Shown here in pieces: positions 15,904-24,795 of a stretch of 50,233 bases of DNA. Position 1 is the stretch's first letter. Each line of letters starts with the position of its first letter. The notes beneath the pieces are model-generated. The model did no database searches and was not told the DNA's origin. It was given only the letters and a program-made list of their open reading frames with translations. Location: contig CALUVH010000014.1 in the NCBI GenBank assembly GCA_944324175.1, forward strand, positions 1-50,233, read 5' to 3'. The stretch comes from Candidatus Gastranaerophilales bacterium (lineage in GTDB: Bacteria; Cyanobacteriota; Vampirovibrionia; Gastranaerophilales; Gastranaerophilaceae). Made by a program: the position numbers and the translations under genes.

Positions 15904-16421
15904 TGAATAATGATAGGTTTGTGTCTGTAGGTAAAATTTTAAACTTTCATGGTATTCAAGGCGAAGCAAAGGTCGGCTTTTCTAAGAGTCAACAAGATTT
16001 TTTCTTGTCTTTACAAGAAGTTTTTGTAAAATATGAAAATAGTTATGTTCCGCTCAATATTTCACGTGCGAGAATGAATAAAAGCTTTGCTATTTTAAAG
16101 TTTGAGCAAATTAATTCAATTAATGAGTTAATGAAATATAAGGGTTGCTTACTTTTTGTTAAGGAACAGACGATTAGAGAAAATTTGGAAGACGATGAGT
16201 TTTTGATCGATGAATTGGTTAGTTTGGAAGTCTTTGACCAACAAGGAGATAAGTTAGGTTTTGTCGTCGGTGTCTCCAATAATGGAGCTAATGATTTATT
16301 GTCGGTTAAAACAAAATCTCAAAAGGTTTGCTTAGTTCCTTTTGTTAAGGCTATAGTGACTGATGTTGATTTGAGAGAAAAGAAAATTTTTATTAATAAT
16401 CTTGAAGGGTTATTGGAATGA
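15903..16421 (+). CDS. rimM: 16S rRNA processing protein RimM
   Basis: A 172-residue 30S assembly factor. The N-terminal RimM barrel starts VGKILNFHGIQGEAKVGF, close to the family GKI-x-x-x-HGIKGE motif. The C-terminal PRC-barrel region contains FLIDELVSLEVFDQQGDKLG and KVCLVPFVKAIVTDVDLREK. It overlaps the upstream gene by one base and trmD by four, so it is translationally coupled on both sides. Confidence 0.95.
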   Translation: MNNDRFVSVGKILNFHGIQGEAKVGFSKSQQDFFLSLQEVFVKYENSYVPLNISRARMNKSFAILKFEQINSINELMKYKGCLLFVKEQTIRENLEDDEFLIDELVSLEVFDQQGDKLGFVVGVSNNGANDLLSVKTKSQKVCLVPFVKAIVTDVDLREKKIFINNLEGLLE

Positions 16422-17110
16422 AATTTGATATTTTGACGTTATTTCCAGAAATGGTGGAACAGTTTTTTAATTTTAGCATAATGAAACGTGCTAAAGAACG
16501 TGGGGTATTTGAATTGAATCTTGTTAACCCTCGTGATTTCACTTTGGATAAGCATAAAAAAGTTGATGATACCCCATATGGTGGCGGAGCTGGTATGGTT
16601 TTGATGGCGCAGCCATATGTTGATGCTTATGAAAGTGTTGAAAAATTTTCCAATTCCGTGACTGTGATGCTTTCCCCTCAGGGTGAACCTTTGACTGATA
16701 ATCTTGTAAATGAATTAGCACAATATGAGCAAGTAGTTTTATTATGTGGACATTATGAGGGATTTGATGAAAGGATTAGAGAAATTATAAGTCCTAGAGA
16801 AATATCCATCGGTGATTTTGTTTTGACTGGTGGTGAATTGCCTGCTTTGTGTCTTGTTGATGCGATTAGTCGAAAATTAGAAGGTACTCTTGGTAAAATT
16901 GAGTCAGCAGAAGAAGATAGCTTTTCTAACGGCTTACTTGAATACCCTCATTACACAAAACCGCGAGAATATCGTGGAATCAGGGTTCCAGAGGTCTTAC
17001 TTAATGGTAATCATAGAGAAATTAATGAGTTTCGCTTAAATGAAAGTTTGAAAAGAACTCAAAAAAGACGTCCTGATTTATATGAAAAATATATTAAAAA
17101 TTCCTTTTAA
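16418..17110 (+). CDS. trmD: tRNA (guanine-N1)-methyltransferase TrmD
   Basis: A 230-residue SPOUT methyltransferase that makes m1G37 in tRNA and prevents frameshifting. Signatures are FDILTLFPEM, DDTPYGGGAGMVLM, LLCGHYEGFDERI and the knot motif EISIGDFVLTGGELPAL, with YTKPREYRGIRVPEVLLNGNH near the end. The start overlaps the rimM stop (ATGA). The usual downstream rplS is absent; instead the gene converges with, and overlaps by 17 bases, an unknown minus-strand gene. Confidence 0.96.
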   Translation: MKFDILTLFPEMVEQFFNFSIMKRAKERGVFELNLVNPRDFTLDKHKKVDDTPYGGGAGMVLMAQPYVDAYESVEKFSNSVTVMLSPQGEPLTDNLVNELAQYEQVVLLCGHYEGFDERIREIISPREISIGDFVLTGGELPALCLVDAISRKLEGTLGKIESAEEDSFSNGLLEYPHYTKPREYRGIRVPEVLLNGNHREINEFRLNESLKRTQKRRPDLYEKYIKNSF

Positions 17111-17564
17111 GATCGTTGGAATGCCCGAAACCACAGGCATCTTTGAAGAATTTTACAATTCCGTAAGCCGCTAGTCCGATACCAAATCCACCTGCAACTT
17201 TGTTGTTTTTTGAAACCAAAGCTCCTATTCCAAGACCTAATGGTACAACTGAATTAACAAGCATTGAACCGAAGCCTTTGAAATATCCGATTGCTGAATT
17301 TACAAAATGTCTTACGTTATCTTGTATTTGCCAATTAAATAAAAAGTTTTTAGTTTTTGACATTGTTATACTAGGGTCTGTCAAAAACATGGTATTGTTA
17401 TATGAATTGAGGCATGCTTTTGCATCTTGTGTTTTTGCGTAAGCATCAGAATTCATTTTGCCTAACGTGTGTGAATCATAGGCAACAATTCCCAGTGCAA
17501 CTGCGCCTGCGCCTTTTGCAAGATATTTCCCATAATTGCTTTTAATTGCAGATATTATTGTCAT
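17094..17564 (-). CDS. Hypothetical glycine-rich membrane protein
   Basis: A 156-residue protein I do not recognise. It has one hydrophobic segment near residues 17-30 (AKGAGAVALGIVAYDS), and a hydrophobic, Gly-rich C-terminal half (about 100-145; VVPLGLGIGALVSKNNKVAGGFGIGLAAYGIVKFF) suggestive of a helical hairpin. The middle part is polar. Its ATG overlaps the stop of the upstream gene (ATGA), and its 3' end overlaps trmD by 17 bases tail to tail. The tight coupling suggests it acts with the HEAT-like protein. Confidence 0.7.
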   Translation of the reverse strand: MTIISAIKSNYGKYLAKGAGAVALGIVAYDSHTLGKMNSDAYAKTQDAKACLNSYNNTMFLTDPSITMSKTKNFLFNWQIQDNVRHFVNSAIGYFKGFGSMLVNSVVPLGLGIGALVSKNNKVAGGFGIGLAAYGIVKFFKDACGFGHSNDLKRNF

Positions 17565-18472
17565 AATAATGTCATCACCTTATTTATATCTTCTGTTTTT
17601 TCTTTTTTCTTATCTTTATTTGTTACTTCAAATTCTTTTTCTGTTGTTTGTCCAGACATTTTGAGAAGGATATTTGCAGCCATAAGAGCGTCTTGACCGT
17701 ATCCTGTTGTTGAATTTTGCATGTTCTTAAGTACATTTACTGTGTATTCATCGCCCGTTATATTTCTTGAATACAACAGACTCAAACCTAAGAATCTAAC
17801 CTTCATATCAGGATCTTGAATCATTTTATTCACCAGCGCAGTGAGAGCTTTATCATCTTTTCTGGAAGGATCTTCGAGGGCTCTTGCTACTACCTCTTTA
17901 GCACCCATTAAACGCACTTCTTTGTCCTGACTGTTAAGGTAATTTTCAACATTTTTGATATATTCATCAGTTAACATAACAATTGTGCGTTTTTCTGTTT
18001 TTTTGCCATTGTTTTCAGAGTTTGAAGATGTTGCTGTATTTTGTTGTGTAGCCTGTGGTGGTGTTTGATTTTGTTGTGCGGTGGCTACATTTGGTGCATT
18101 GTAAACTGGCGGTGTTACTGTTACATTTTGAGTTTGGCTTACCCCACCATTAATTGATTGGTTTGGGATTCCTGATGCAGGATATTGTGGACAGTTGTAG
18201 CCTTGTCCCCAATTGTTTGTATAATAATTTGAAGGATAGCTTTGCATTTGATTTGGGTTTTGCCCGTAAGATGGAGCGTTTACATTGTATACCGGTGCCG
18301 CCCCTGGTGTACCTACAGAAGGATTATAAATTTGAATATGTACCCCTGACTGACTACTCGGTACTGCAATATCCTGCGGTTGAGGGCAGTACTGTGGTTG
18401 AGGACAGCTTTGCTGAGCAGTCTGCGTTTGTGATATTGGTTGAGTTTGAAATTGACCTACTGAATTTTGCAT
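17561..18472 (-). CDS. Hypothetical protein: disordered Pro/Gln/Asn N-half, helical-repeat C-half
   Basis: A 303-residue protein of unknown function. Residues 1 to about 155 are low complexity, rich in Gln, Pro, Asn and Tyr (CPQPQYCPQPQD, YPSNYYTNNWGQGYNCPQYP). Residues about 160-285 are helical and HEAT/ARM-like: VENYLNSQDKEVRLMGAKEV, DDKALTALVNKMIQDPDMKV and GQDALMAANILLKM. The tail is Lys/Glu-rich. No signal peptide or membrane segment. TATAAT near 18500 and GAGG before the ATG indicate a leadered mRNA. It is coupled to the gene at 17094. A scaffold role is a guess. Confidence 0.75.
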   Translation of the reverse strand: MQNSVGQFQTQPISQTQTAQQSCPQPQYCPQPQDIAVPSSQSGVHIQIYNPSVGTPGAAPVYNVNAPSYGQNPNQMQSYPSNYYTNNWGQGYNCPQYPASGIPNQSINGGVSQTQNVTVTPPVYNAPNVATAQQNQTPPQATQQNTATSSNSENNGKKTEKRTIVMLTDEYIKNVENYLNSQDKEVRLMGAKEVVARALEDPSRKDDKALTALVNKMIQDPDMKVRFLGLSLLYSRNITGDEYTVNVLKNMQNSTTGYGQDALMAANILLKMSGQTTEKEFEVTNKDKKKEKTEDINKVMTLL

Positions 18473-18583
18473 GACTAACCTCTACTACTTATATTATAAA
18501 AGTATAAAGTAATAAATTTATTGCTTTTTTGCAATTAAGTTTAAGAAATGTAACAAAAAATAGCGTTTTATCTTAAGAAGTCA

Positions 18584-18589
18584 TATAAT
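18584..18589 (+). promoter_or_regulatory. -10 box giving a predicted leaderless mRNA
   Basis: A perfect TATAAT (18584-18589) is followed by exactly six bases and the ATG at 18596. There is no Shine-Dalgarno sequence. The spacing matches that seen before dnaA and the gene at 50169. Confidence 0.65.
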
Positions 18590-18595
18590 AGATTT

Positions 18596-19180
18596 ATGGA
18601 TATGGAATCTTACGAAAAAAATTATTTGAATAAGCGTCCTCAAGATTTATGTCTTATGTGTGGAAAGTGTTGTAGAGTTGTAACAACTGCGATACCTTAT
18701 GATGAATTATTAAAATTAGCAAAGGATGGGGATGTGTATGCAAGAGAGTTTTTGGAAATTTTTCTTCCTTATCCGTCAATAGAAGAAGCAAGAAAAGCCG
18801 GAGATGATATTGTAGAAAATATATTGTCACATTTAAGAAATGATAAAAAATCCGTTGATAATCTTACTTTTTACTATTGTAAGTATCTTCAAAAGGACAA
18901 TAAATGTGGTCGCTATGAAGATAGGATGACTTTGTGCAAGCATTTTCCGAGCTCTCCTTGGGCGATTATACCTCCGGGTTGCGGTTTTGCTGGGTGGCTT
19001 TTTTTAAAAAGAGAAGAAGCCAAAGAGAGGGTTCGTAAAGCAAAAGAAGAATTGCTTGATTTAAAGGTTTTAAGAACAAAACTTTTAAATCAAGAGGCGC
19101 TTGAAAAACTTAATTTAGTGGAGAAAAAACTCAACAAAACCATTGAATTATATAAAAAATACGGTTCTTATGACTGGTAG
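18596..19180 (+). CDS. YkgJ-family cysteine-cluster protein (second copy)
   Basis: A 194-residue protein with the CxxCxxCC cluster (LCLMCGKCCRVV, Cys about 19-26) and the second half-site with YYCKYLQKDNKCGRYEDRM, CKHFPSSPW and PPGCGF. It is shorter at the N-terminus than the copy at 12628 but has a helical Lys/Glu/Leu-rich C-terminal tail. It likely binds zinc or an iron-sulfur cluster; function is unknown. It is a single gene converging with the GH57 gene. ATG 18596 is preferred over ATG 18602 because of the -10 spacing. Confidence 0.87.
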   Translation: MDMESYEKNYLNKRPQDLCLMCGKCCRVVTTAIPYDELLKLAKDGDVYAREFLEIFLPYPSIEEARKAGDDIVENILSHLRNDKKSVDNLTFYYCKYLQKDNKCGRYEDRMTLCKHFPSSPWAIIPPGCGFAGWLFLKREEAKERVRKAKEELLDLKVLRTKLLNQEALEKLNLVEKKLNKTIELYKKYGSYDW

Positions 19181-19198
19181 AAAAGACAATAAGTCTAA

Positions 19199-21700
19199 TT
19201 ACCTTATGACAGTTGTGTCAAGTTTTTTTCTATAAAAATCGGTATTGATATTTAATTTATTGCCAATATCTAAAAGCATTAATATAAATTTTCTTGTGTT
19301 TGTTTTTTTATTTGTATTCTTAGATCCATTATCAATTAATTCACCAATTCTGTGGTAAATTTTTGTAAAATAGGTATTTTGAGCTTCCGCAATATCAATT
19401 TGTAGCTCCAATTTTTCTATTTGATAGAAAAGGTCTAATATAGCTTCAGCTTGCTGTACTTCAAAGCTATGTACTAATCTGTTTATGTTTTGAAATAATT
19501 TTTTACCAAATATTTCGTTTGATTGTTTTTTATCCATCGTCACATCAATAATTTTAGCTTCAAAGTTAATATCGTTGGCTTGTTGAATGATGTCATCATC
19601 AATAAACCCGTTAGAACCTGCTACAAGGTCATTGAATTTGCGGCTAAGAGCATACCCGGCAGAAATTTTAAATTCATCCGGTACTTTCAAACCAAGTGAC
19701 TGTAAATGATAAATGGAACTTTTTCCAGCATCGTACATGTCTTCATATATAGCTGCAAATTTTTTCAATTTGCCTCTAAGCATAACTTGTAAGATTTTGC
19801 GACGTTCTTCAATAAATATATCTTTCAATGTAAAGTATTCTTTTCCAAAGTTTTCATCAAGAGCTCGAATTGTTTCTGTCAGTGGACTCATCATGAATGT
19901 CTTTATCAAATTTGTTTTTAACTTGTTGAATTCCATCTCATCAATATATGGTTTTATTGCACAATGGAAGTCACCACCAGAATATTGAACCAGTGCAAAA
20001 ATCAGGTTATGTCTTACTAATGTTATTTTGGATTTGACTTCAATATGACCGATTACAAATGAGGAATTTCCTTTTTGTACTTTTTTATATGCATGTTTAG
20101 TTAGTTTATAACAGTATACATTTTCTTCATCTTCAAATTCGTGAAAAAGTGATGATATTGCCCATAAGCTTGCTATTTGTTGGGCATTTACAATAGAAGG
20201 CCTTACGTATTTTTCAAAAATATCTCTACCATTGCCATTTTCTGGAATGTTACTGATAGCTTGTGATAGTATTTCTAAAAATTTACTTTCGTAATCTTTA
20301 GATGAAAATCTAGAAGCTAGTTGTAGTGCCCGTGCAGCATACTTCATTATTTGGACAGTTTCAATACCTGAAATTTCAGAGAAAAACCAACCGCAACTTG
20401 TATACATTAGCATAGCTTGTCGTTGGATTTCTAGTAATTCCATTGCTTTAACTTTTTGTTCATCTGACAAATTTTGATTAAAGTAGGTGTTTTGAAATTT
20501 TAAAATATTTGATTCTTTGCGGTCTAAAATGACATCAATATATTTATTTCTTACATCCCAAGGGTTAATGTTAAAGTATTTGGTACCTTCATTTTCAAAA
20601 ATTATTGCAAATTCATCTCTCAAGTAATCTAGGGCTTCGCGAAGTGGTTTTCTCCATTTTTGGTTCCATCCAGGGTGTCCGCCTGTGGAACATCCGCAAT
20701 CTTCTTTCCAACGTCCTACGCCATGAAAACAGCTCCAAGAGGATGCTTGTTTTATGTCACATTCATAGTCACTTCGATAGTTTTCAAGGTATTCCGCGTA
20801 GTTTGTAATTGTAAAACCTTCATCTTTGGCTTTTACTTTTAATACATAAGAAAGCGCCATGTCTCCAAATTTTGTGTGATGTCCATAGCTTTCTCCGTCA
20901 GTTGCAATATTGACTAATTGAGGGTAGTCGCGACATTCAGAGATACCTTCTTTTAGTCTTTTACTGAATTTATTACCATCCTTTAGTAGTTCATCGAAAG
21001 CTACAGATCTGGAAATTGCCCCATCGTAGAAAAATAAATCAATAAACTTCCCAGGTGCCGATTTTATATAGTACCTGTATGATCTTGCAGGATCTACATT
21101 CCCCCAGCTAACATCAGTCCAAGATTTTTCACCTTCTTTTCTAATCTTTAGAGCTTGGTATGGTGATAAAATGGTGAATTTAATACCTTCTTCTTCAAGA
21201 ATTCTTAGTGTATCATCATCTACCGCTGTTTCAGCAAGCCAAATTCCCTCAGGCTTGCGTCCGAAACGGTATTCAAAATCTCTTATACCCCAAACTACTT
21301 GAGTCCTTTTGTCATTTTCATTAGCTAAAGGCATAATCATATGATTGTAGACTTGTGCTATTGCATTACCGTGTCCGTTGTGCTCCCCTATGCTATCTAT
21401 ATCTGCTTTTATGATTCTTTCGTATGTAAGAGGAGCATAAATTTCGAGCCAAGACAAAAGAGTTGGACCAAAGTTAAAGCTCATGTGTTCGTAATTATTT
21501 ACAACATCTAAAATTCTATTTCTGCTATCTACTATTTTTGATACGGAATTAGGATTGTAGCATTCTTTTGTAATTCTTTCATTCCAATCGTGAAATGGTA
21601 GTGCACTATCTTGCAATTCTATTGCTTCAAGCCAAGGGTTCTCTCTTGGCGGTTGGTAGAAGTGCCCGTGTATTGTCAAAAATGCTTTCGTTTTTTCCAT
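19199..21700 (-). CDS. Glycoside hydrolase family 57 protein with DUF3536 domain
   Basis: An 833-residue cytoplasmic protein. The N-terminal GH57 barrel (about 1-330) shows the conserved regions HGHFYQPPRENPW, GEHNGHGNAIAQVYNH, EGIWLAETAVDD (with the nucleophile-type Glu) and IATDGESYGHHTKFGD (with the acid Asp region). The C-terminal half, beginning with SSWSCFHGVGRWKEDCGC, corresponds to DUF3536. GH57 members act on alpha-glucans such as glycogen; the exact activity of this subgroup is not known. It lies 27 bases after the small secreted gene at 21728 and is likely co-transcribed with it. Confidence 0.88.
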   Translation of the reverse strand: MEKTKAFLTIHGHFYQPPRENPWLEAIELQDSALPFHDWNERITKECYNPNSVSKIVDSRNRILDVVNNYEHMSFNFGPTLLSWLEIYAPLTYERIIKADIDSIGEHNGHGNAIAQVYNHMIMPLANENDKRTQVVWGIRDFEYRFGRKPEGIWLAETAVDDDTLRILEEEGIKFTILSPYQALKIRKEGEKSWTDVSWGNVDPARSYRYYIKSAPGKFIDLFFYDGAISRSVAFDELLKDGNKFSKRLKEGISECRDYPQLVNIATDGESYGHHTKFGDMALSYVLKVKAKDEGFTITNYAEYLENYRSDYECDIKQASSWSCFHGVGRWKEDCGCSTGGHPGWNQKWRKPLREALDYLRDEFAIIFENEGTKYFNINPWDVRNKYIDVILDRKESNILKFQNTYFNQNLSDEQKVKAMELLEIQRQAMLMYTSCGWFFSEISGIETVQIMKYAARALQLASRFSSKDYESKFLEILSQAISNIPENGNGRDIFEKYVRPSIVNAQQIASLWAISSLFHEFEDEENVYCYKLTKHAYKKVQKGNSSFVIGHIEVKSKITLVRHNLIFALVQYSGGDFHCAIKPYIDEMEFNKLKTNLIKTFMMSPLTETIRALDENFGKEYFTLKDIFIEERRKILQVMLRGKLKKFAAIYEDMYDAGKSSIYHLQSLGLKVPDEFKISAGYALSRKFNDLVAGSNGFIDDDIIQQANDINFEAKIIDVTMDKKQSNEIFGKKLFQNINRLVHSFEVQQAEAILDLFYQIEKLELQIDIAEAQNTYFTKIYHRIGELIDNGSKNTNKKTNTRKFILMLLDIGNKLNINTDFYRKKLDTTVIR

Positions 21701-21727
21701 TTTATCCTAACTCCTATTTTAAAAAAG

Positions 21728-22225
21728 TTATTTTTTTTCTACTTTTGCTTTTTCAGTAATTACCGTAAATTGATTTACGTCCATCCATACATCTCCAAGT
21801 GCAGTAGAAAAGACTTTTCCACTAAATTCAATTTCGTCTCCTGAATCCAGATCAATATACTTTTCAGCTTCGGATCTTTTTAAGAAAATTTTTAATTCTG
21901 ACAGTGGAATATTATGGTCAATTACATCTGGTCTTTGAATTAAAAATGAAATGTATTCTTCTGAACTTCTCATCGCAGGTTTATAATCGAGTCCGAGTGT
22001 TGAAAATTTATCAAATTTTGCTTTAATTTTTACATTTTTATTTAGGTAGAATTGAGGATTTTGTACCATGCTGAGAGGATTTACAAGTTGGTATGTTATT
22101 GCTGCTTTTTGTATTTGATTTTTATTATTAACAACATTAGGAGTGGTTGCTGTAATAGCATTAACGTTTACTCCAATACCCATAGCTAAAGCCAATATTA
22201 AAATAAAATATTTTATTTTGTTCAT
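21728..22225 (-). CDS. Secreted protein with probable OB-like domain
   Basis: A 165-residue protein with a signal peptide (residues 1-23, ending VNVNA). The mature region runs FYLNKNVKIKAKFDKFSTLG, FLIQRP, SELKIFLKRSEAEKY, then LDSGDEIEFSGKVFSTALGD and VWMDVNQFTVI. The order of short strands around 'nkNVKIKakFDKF' and 'GDEIEFSGKV' resembles secreted OB-fold domains, but no named family is certain. AGAAGGG precedes the ATG. It is the first gene of a pair with the GH57 protein. Confidence 0.7.
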   Translation of the reverse strand: MNKIKYFILILALAMGIGVNVNAITATTPNVVNNKNQIQKAAITYQLVNPLSMVQNPQFYLNKNVKIKAKFDKFSTLGLDYKPAMRSSEEYISFLIQRPDVIDHNIPLSELKIFLKRSEAEKYIDLDSGDEIEFSGKVFSTALGDVWMDVNQFTVITEKAKVEKK

Positions 22226-22346
22226 GATATTCCCTTCTTATAAGATTTATATATTTTACTGAAACAATAATAGCACATAAAATGCAATATGGGAACTGTC
22301 CAAGTAAAGTATTTTTTGAATTTATATGTGATGTTAGTTTAATAAA

Positions 22347-24740
22347 TCAGTTTTTTGATTGATAGGTGTTTTGCAGAATATATTTTCTTTTTTCTTTATC
22401 AAAAGTATAAATTTTATACTGGTTATTATCTACTGAAATTTTTATAGAGTGATTTCTGTCGGTTCTGTAAATATCTGTTTTTCGCAATACATCGATAACT
22501 CCTTTGCTTGGATGTCCAAAAATGTTTGTTCCTGTTGAAATTATTGAAACTGTATTGTTTATTTTATTAATCATTTCTTTATCAACGACACCATTTGCAC
22601 CGTGATGACCTACTTTTAGAATTTCAATGTTAGCAGGTATATTGCTGCTTATTTTGTTGAAAGCTTGTATTCCTGCATCTCCCATGAAAAGCATTTCAAA
22701 ATTGTTGTATTTTAGCAGGGTTATTATTGAATTTTCGTTGTCATTTCCTTTTATGCCTGAAATATATGTTGTTATGGTTAAGTTGGGTTCTTGATAGATA
22801 ACTTCTCCATTGGTCGGAATTTTATAAGGTATATCTTTGTTTTTTGCTGCATTAAAAAGATTGAAGGCTGTTGCAGTTTCTGCTTTATAACTATTTATAA
22901 AAACTTTTTCTACATTTAATGTGTTTATTATATCAGCAGCACCACCTGCATGGTCGTTATCAAAGTGGGTTACAATCATTCCTTTTATGTTTTTAAGTCC
23001 TCTGTCTATCAGATATTTAATAATTATAATTTTGGCCTGAGAATTTTTACTTGAGTATGCGTATTTACCAGTGTCAATTATGAAGTATTTATTTTGTGGA
23101 GTTTTTATCAAGAATGCATCTGCATTTTGTACATCGAAAGCTATTATTTCTAAATTATGATTTGGAATTCGAATTATGGTTAATGTTAAAATGATAAGGC
23201 TTGCGATTAGCGCTATAAACATTTTCTTTTTAAATCCATACTTAAACATCAAAGTAATACCAAGTATTATAGAATAGTAGATTAGTATTTGTATTATGTT
23301 AGGGTGTGAAGTTGTCAATAGTGAGTTTGGTAGATTTGAAATTGAATTTGAAATCCATACCAAAATTGTTAGTGCAATATTTACTATCCAGTCTATAATC
23401 AAGCAGAAATATTGTGTGATTGGATAAAAAATTGCAAGTACTGAACTTACGAAACCACAAAAACTGATTATGCTCAAAAACGGCATAATGGCAATATTCG
23501 CTATTACTGAATATAGACAAAAAGTATTGAAATAAAACATTTGAATTGGTGCAACCCAAGCTTGTGCAACTATTGGTATAAGTATTGCTCCAGTTATTGT
23601 AGGAGGAATTTTACAATCTTTTATTGCTTCAAATATGGCGTTACCGCTGATAAGTATTCCAAAAGTTGTTAAAAATGAAAGTTGAAAGCTTACATTATTT
23701 ATATAAGCCGGATTATAAACTAACATTAACATTGCAACAAATGCAAGTAGTGATATACTATGTGCTGTTCTGTCAATTAATTTTCCTAAGAGTATGAACA
23801 AAAGCATTAAGGCTGCTCTGATTACAGAGGCTCCAAGTCCAGTCATAAGTGTATATAGGATTATGATGCACATTCCGCTTATGACAGAAATTTTATACGG
23901 AATTTTAAGTCTGCGCATAAAAAAGTACCAGAAACCGTATATAAAAGCAACGTTCATACCGGAAGCTGCGAGAATATGTAAAATACCAGAGTTGACAAAG
24001 GAATTTTTTATGTATTCGGGCGGATTAACTGCATCATCACCAAATACAATACCTCCAAGTATTTCAAGATTGGGTGATTTGAGATATTGGCTGTGTACTT
24101 TGAGTATGTTTTCTCTTAGGTTATTCAATTTTTGCAAGAATAACCATTTGAAAGATGGTTGCGATTGAATGAGAGTACAATCAGATGATTTAGCATAGAA
24201 TGTTGTGTAAGTATTAAAATTTCTAAGATAATTTTGATAAGCAAATTGAGAAGGATTTGTTGCTGAAAAAGGAACTCTTAATTTCCCTTTTATTGAGTAT
24301 AGGTTACCGATTTTGAGGTTCGGAAATTCCGATTTATCAGGATTTATTGTGACGAGAGTTTTAGCTTTGATTCTTTTATCCCCGACTTGTTCTACACTAA
24401 AGAAAAATTTCTTTCCATCTCCACTGCTATCTTCAGGAATTGATACTATTTGTCCTGTTATAAGTTCCTCTTTTGGTGCTAGTTTTAGCAGTTCATCGGT
24501 TGGAGCAATTCTTAGAAAAGCATTAAAAAATCCTGCATAAAAAATAATTACCCAAATAAAGATTATTTTGGGCGAAATTATGTTGAAAATAATTAGTAAA
24601 ATAGCAATTAGTGAAATTAAAATAGCTGTTATTATTTCTGCGTTATAAAAATACGACAATATACCACCCATAAAAATTAAGGATGTTGTAAGCATCAAGA
24701 TATTTTTGTTTTGCAGTATTGTATTTAAGACTATTCTCAT
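22347..24740 (-). CDS. comEC: DNA internalization competence protein ComEC/Rec2
   Basis: A 797-residue membrane channel for single-stranded DNA uptake. The N-terminal helices and DUF4131-like OB region (about 1-190) are followed by the Competence domain with GGIVFGDDAV and SGILHILAASGMNVAFIYG, then about ten membrane helices. The C-terminal metallo-beta-lactamase-like domain (about 530-790) has THFDNDHAGGA, MLFMGDAG and VGHHGANG, so its metal-binding residues look intact. The start codon follows TGC-TATTAT by only nine bases with no ribosome site, so the mRNA may be nearly leaderless. With pilD in the same window, natural transformation is plausible. Confidence 0.95.
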   Translation of the reverse strand: MRIVLNTILQNKNILMLTTSLIFMGGILSYFYNAEIITAILISLIAILLIIFNIISPKIIFIWVIIFYAGFFNAFLRIAPTDELLKLAPKEELITGQIVSIPEDSSGDGKKFFFSVEQVGDKRIKAKTLVTINPDKSEFPNLKIGNLYSIKGKLRVPFSATNPSQFAYQNYLRNFNTYTTFYAKSSDCTLIQSQPSFKWLFLQKLNNLRENILKVHSQYLKSPNLEILGGIVFGDDAVNPPEYIKNSFVNSGILHILAASGMNVAFIYGFWYFFMRRLKIPYKISVISGMCIIILYTLMTGLGASVIRAALMLLFILLGKLIDRTAHSISLLAFVAMLMLVYNPAYINNVSFQLSFLTTFGILISGNAIFEAIKDCKIPPTITGAILIPIVAQAWVAPIQMFYFNTFCLYSVIANIAIMPFLSIISFCGFVSSVLAIFYPITQYFCLIIDWIVNIALTILVWISNSISNLPNSLLTTSHPNIIQILIYYSIILGITLMFKYGFKKKMFIALIASLIILTLTIIRIPNHNLEIIAFDVQNADAFLIKTPQNKYFIIDTGKYAYSSKNSQAKIIIIKYLIDRGLKNIKGMIVTHFDNDHAGGAADIINTLNVEKVFINSYKAETATAFNLFNAAKNKDIPYKIPTNGEVIYQEPNLTITTYISGIKGNDNENSIITLLKYNNFEMLFMGDAGIQAFNKISSNIPANIEILKVGHHGANGVVDKEMINKINNTVSIISTGTNIFGHPSKGVIDVLRKTDIYRTDRNHSIKISVDNNQYKIYTFDKEKRKYILQNTYQSKN

Positions 24741-24795
24741 TCCATTGTAATAATAGCATTAAAAAATTAAATTTGTTGTTATTATCAAATGAGAG

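Noticed and set aside
18505-18525. Palindrome AATAAATTTATT upstream of the Gln-rich gene
   Set aside because: Pure A/T palindromes of this size are expected by chance in such AT-rich intergenic DNA.
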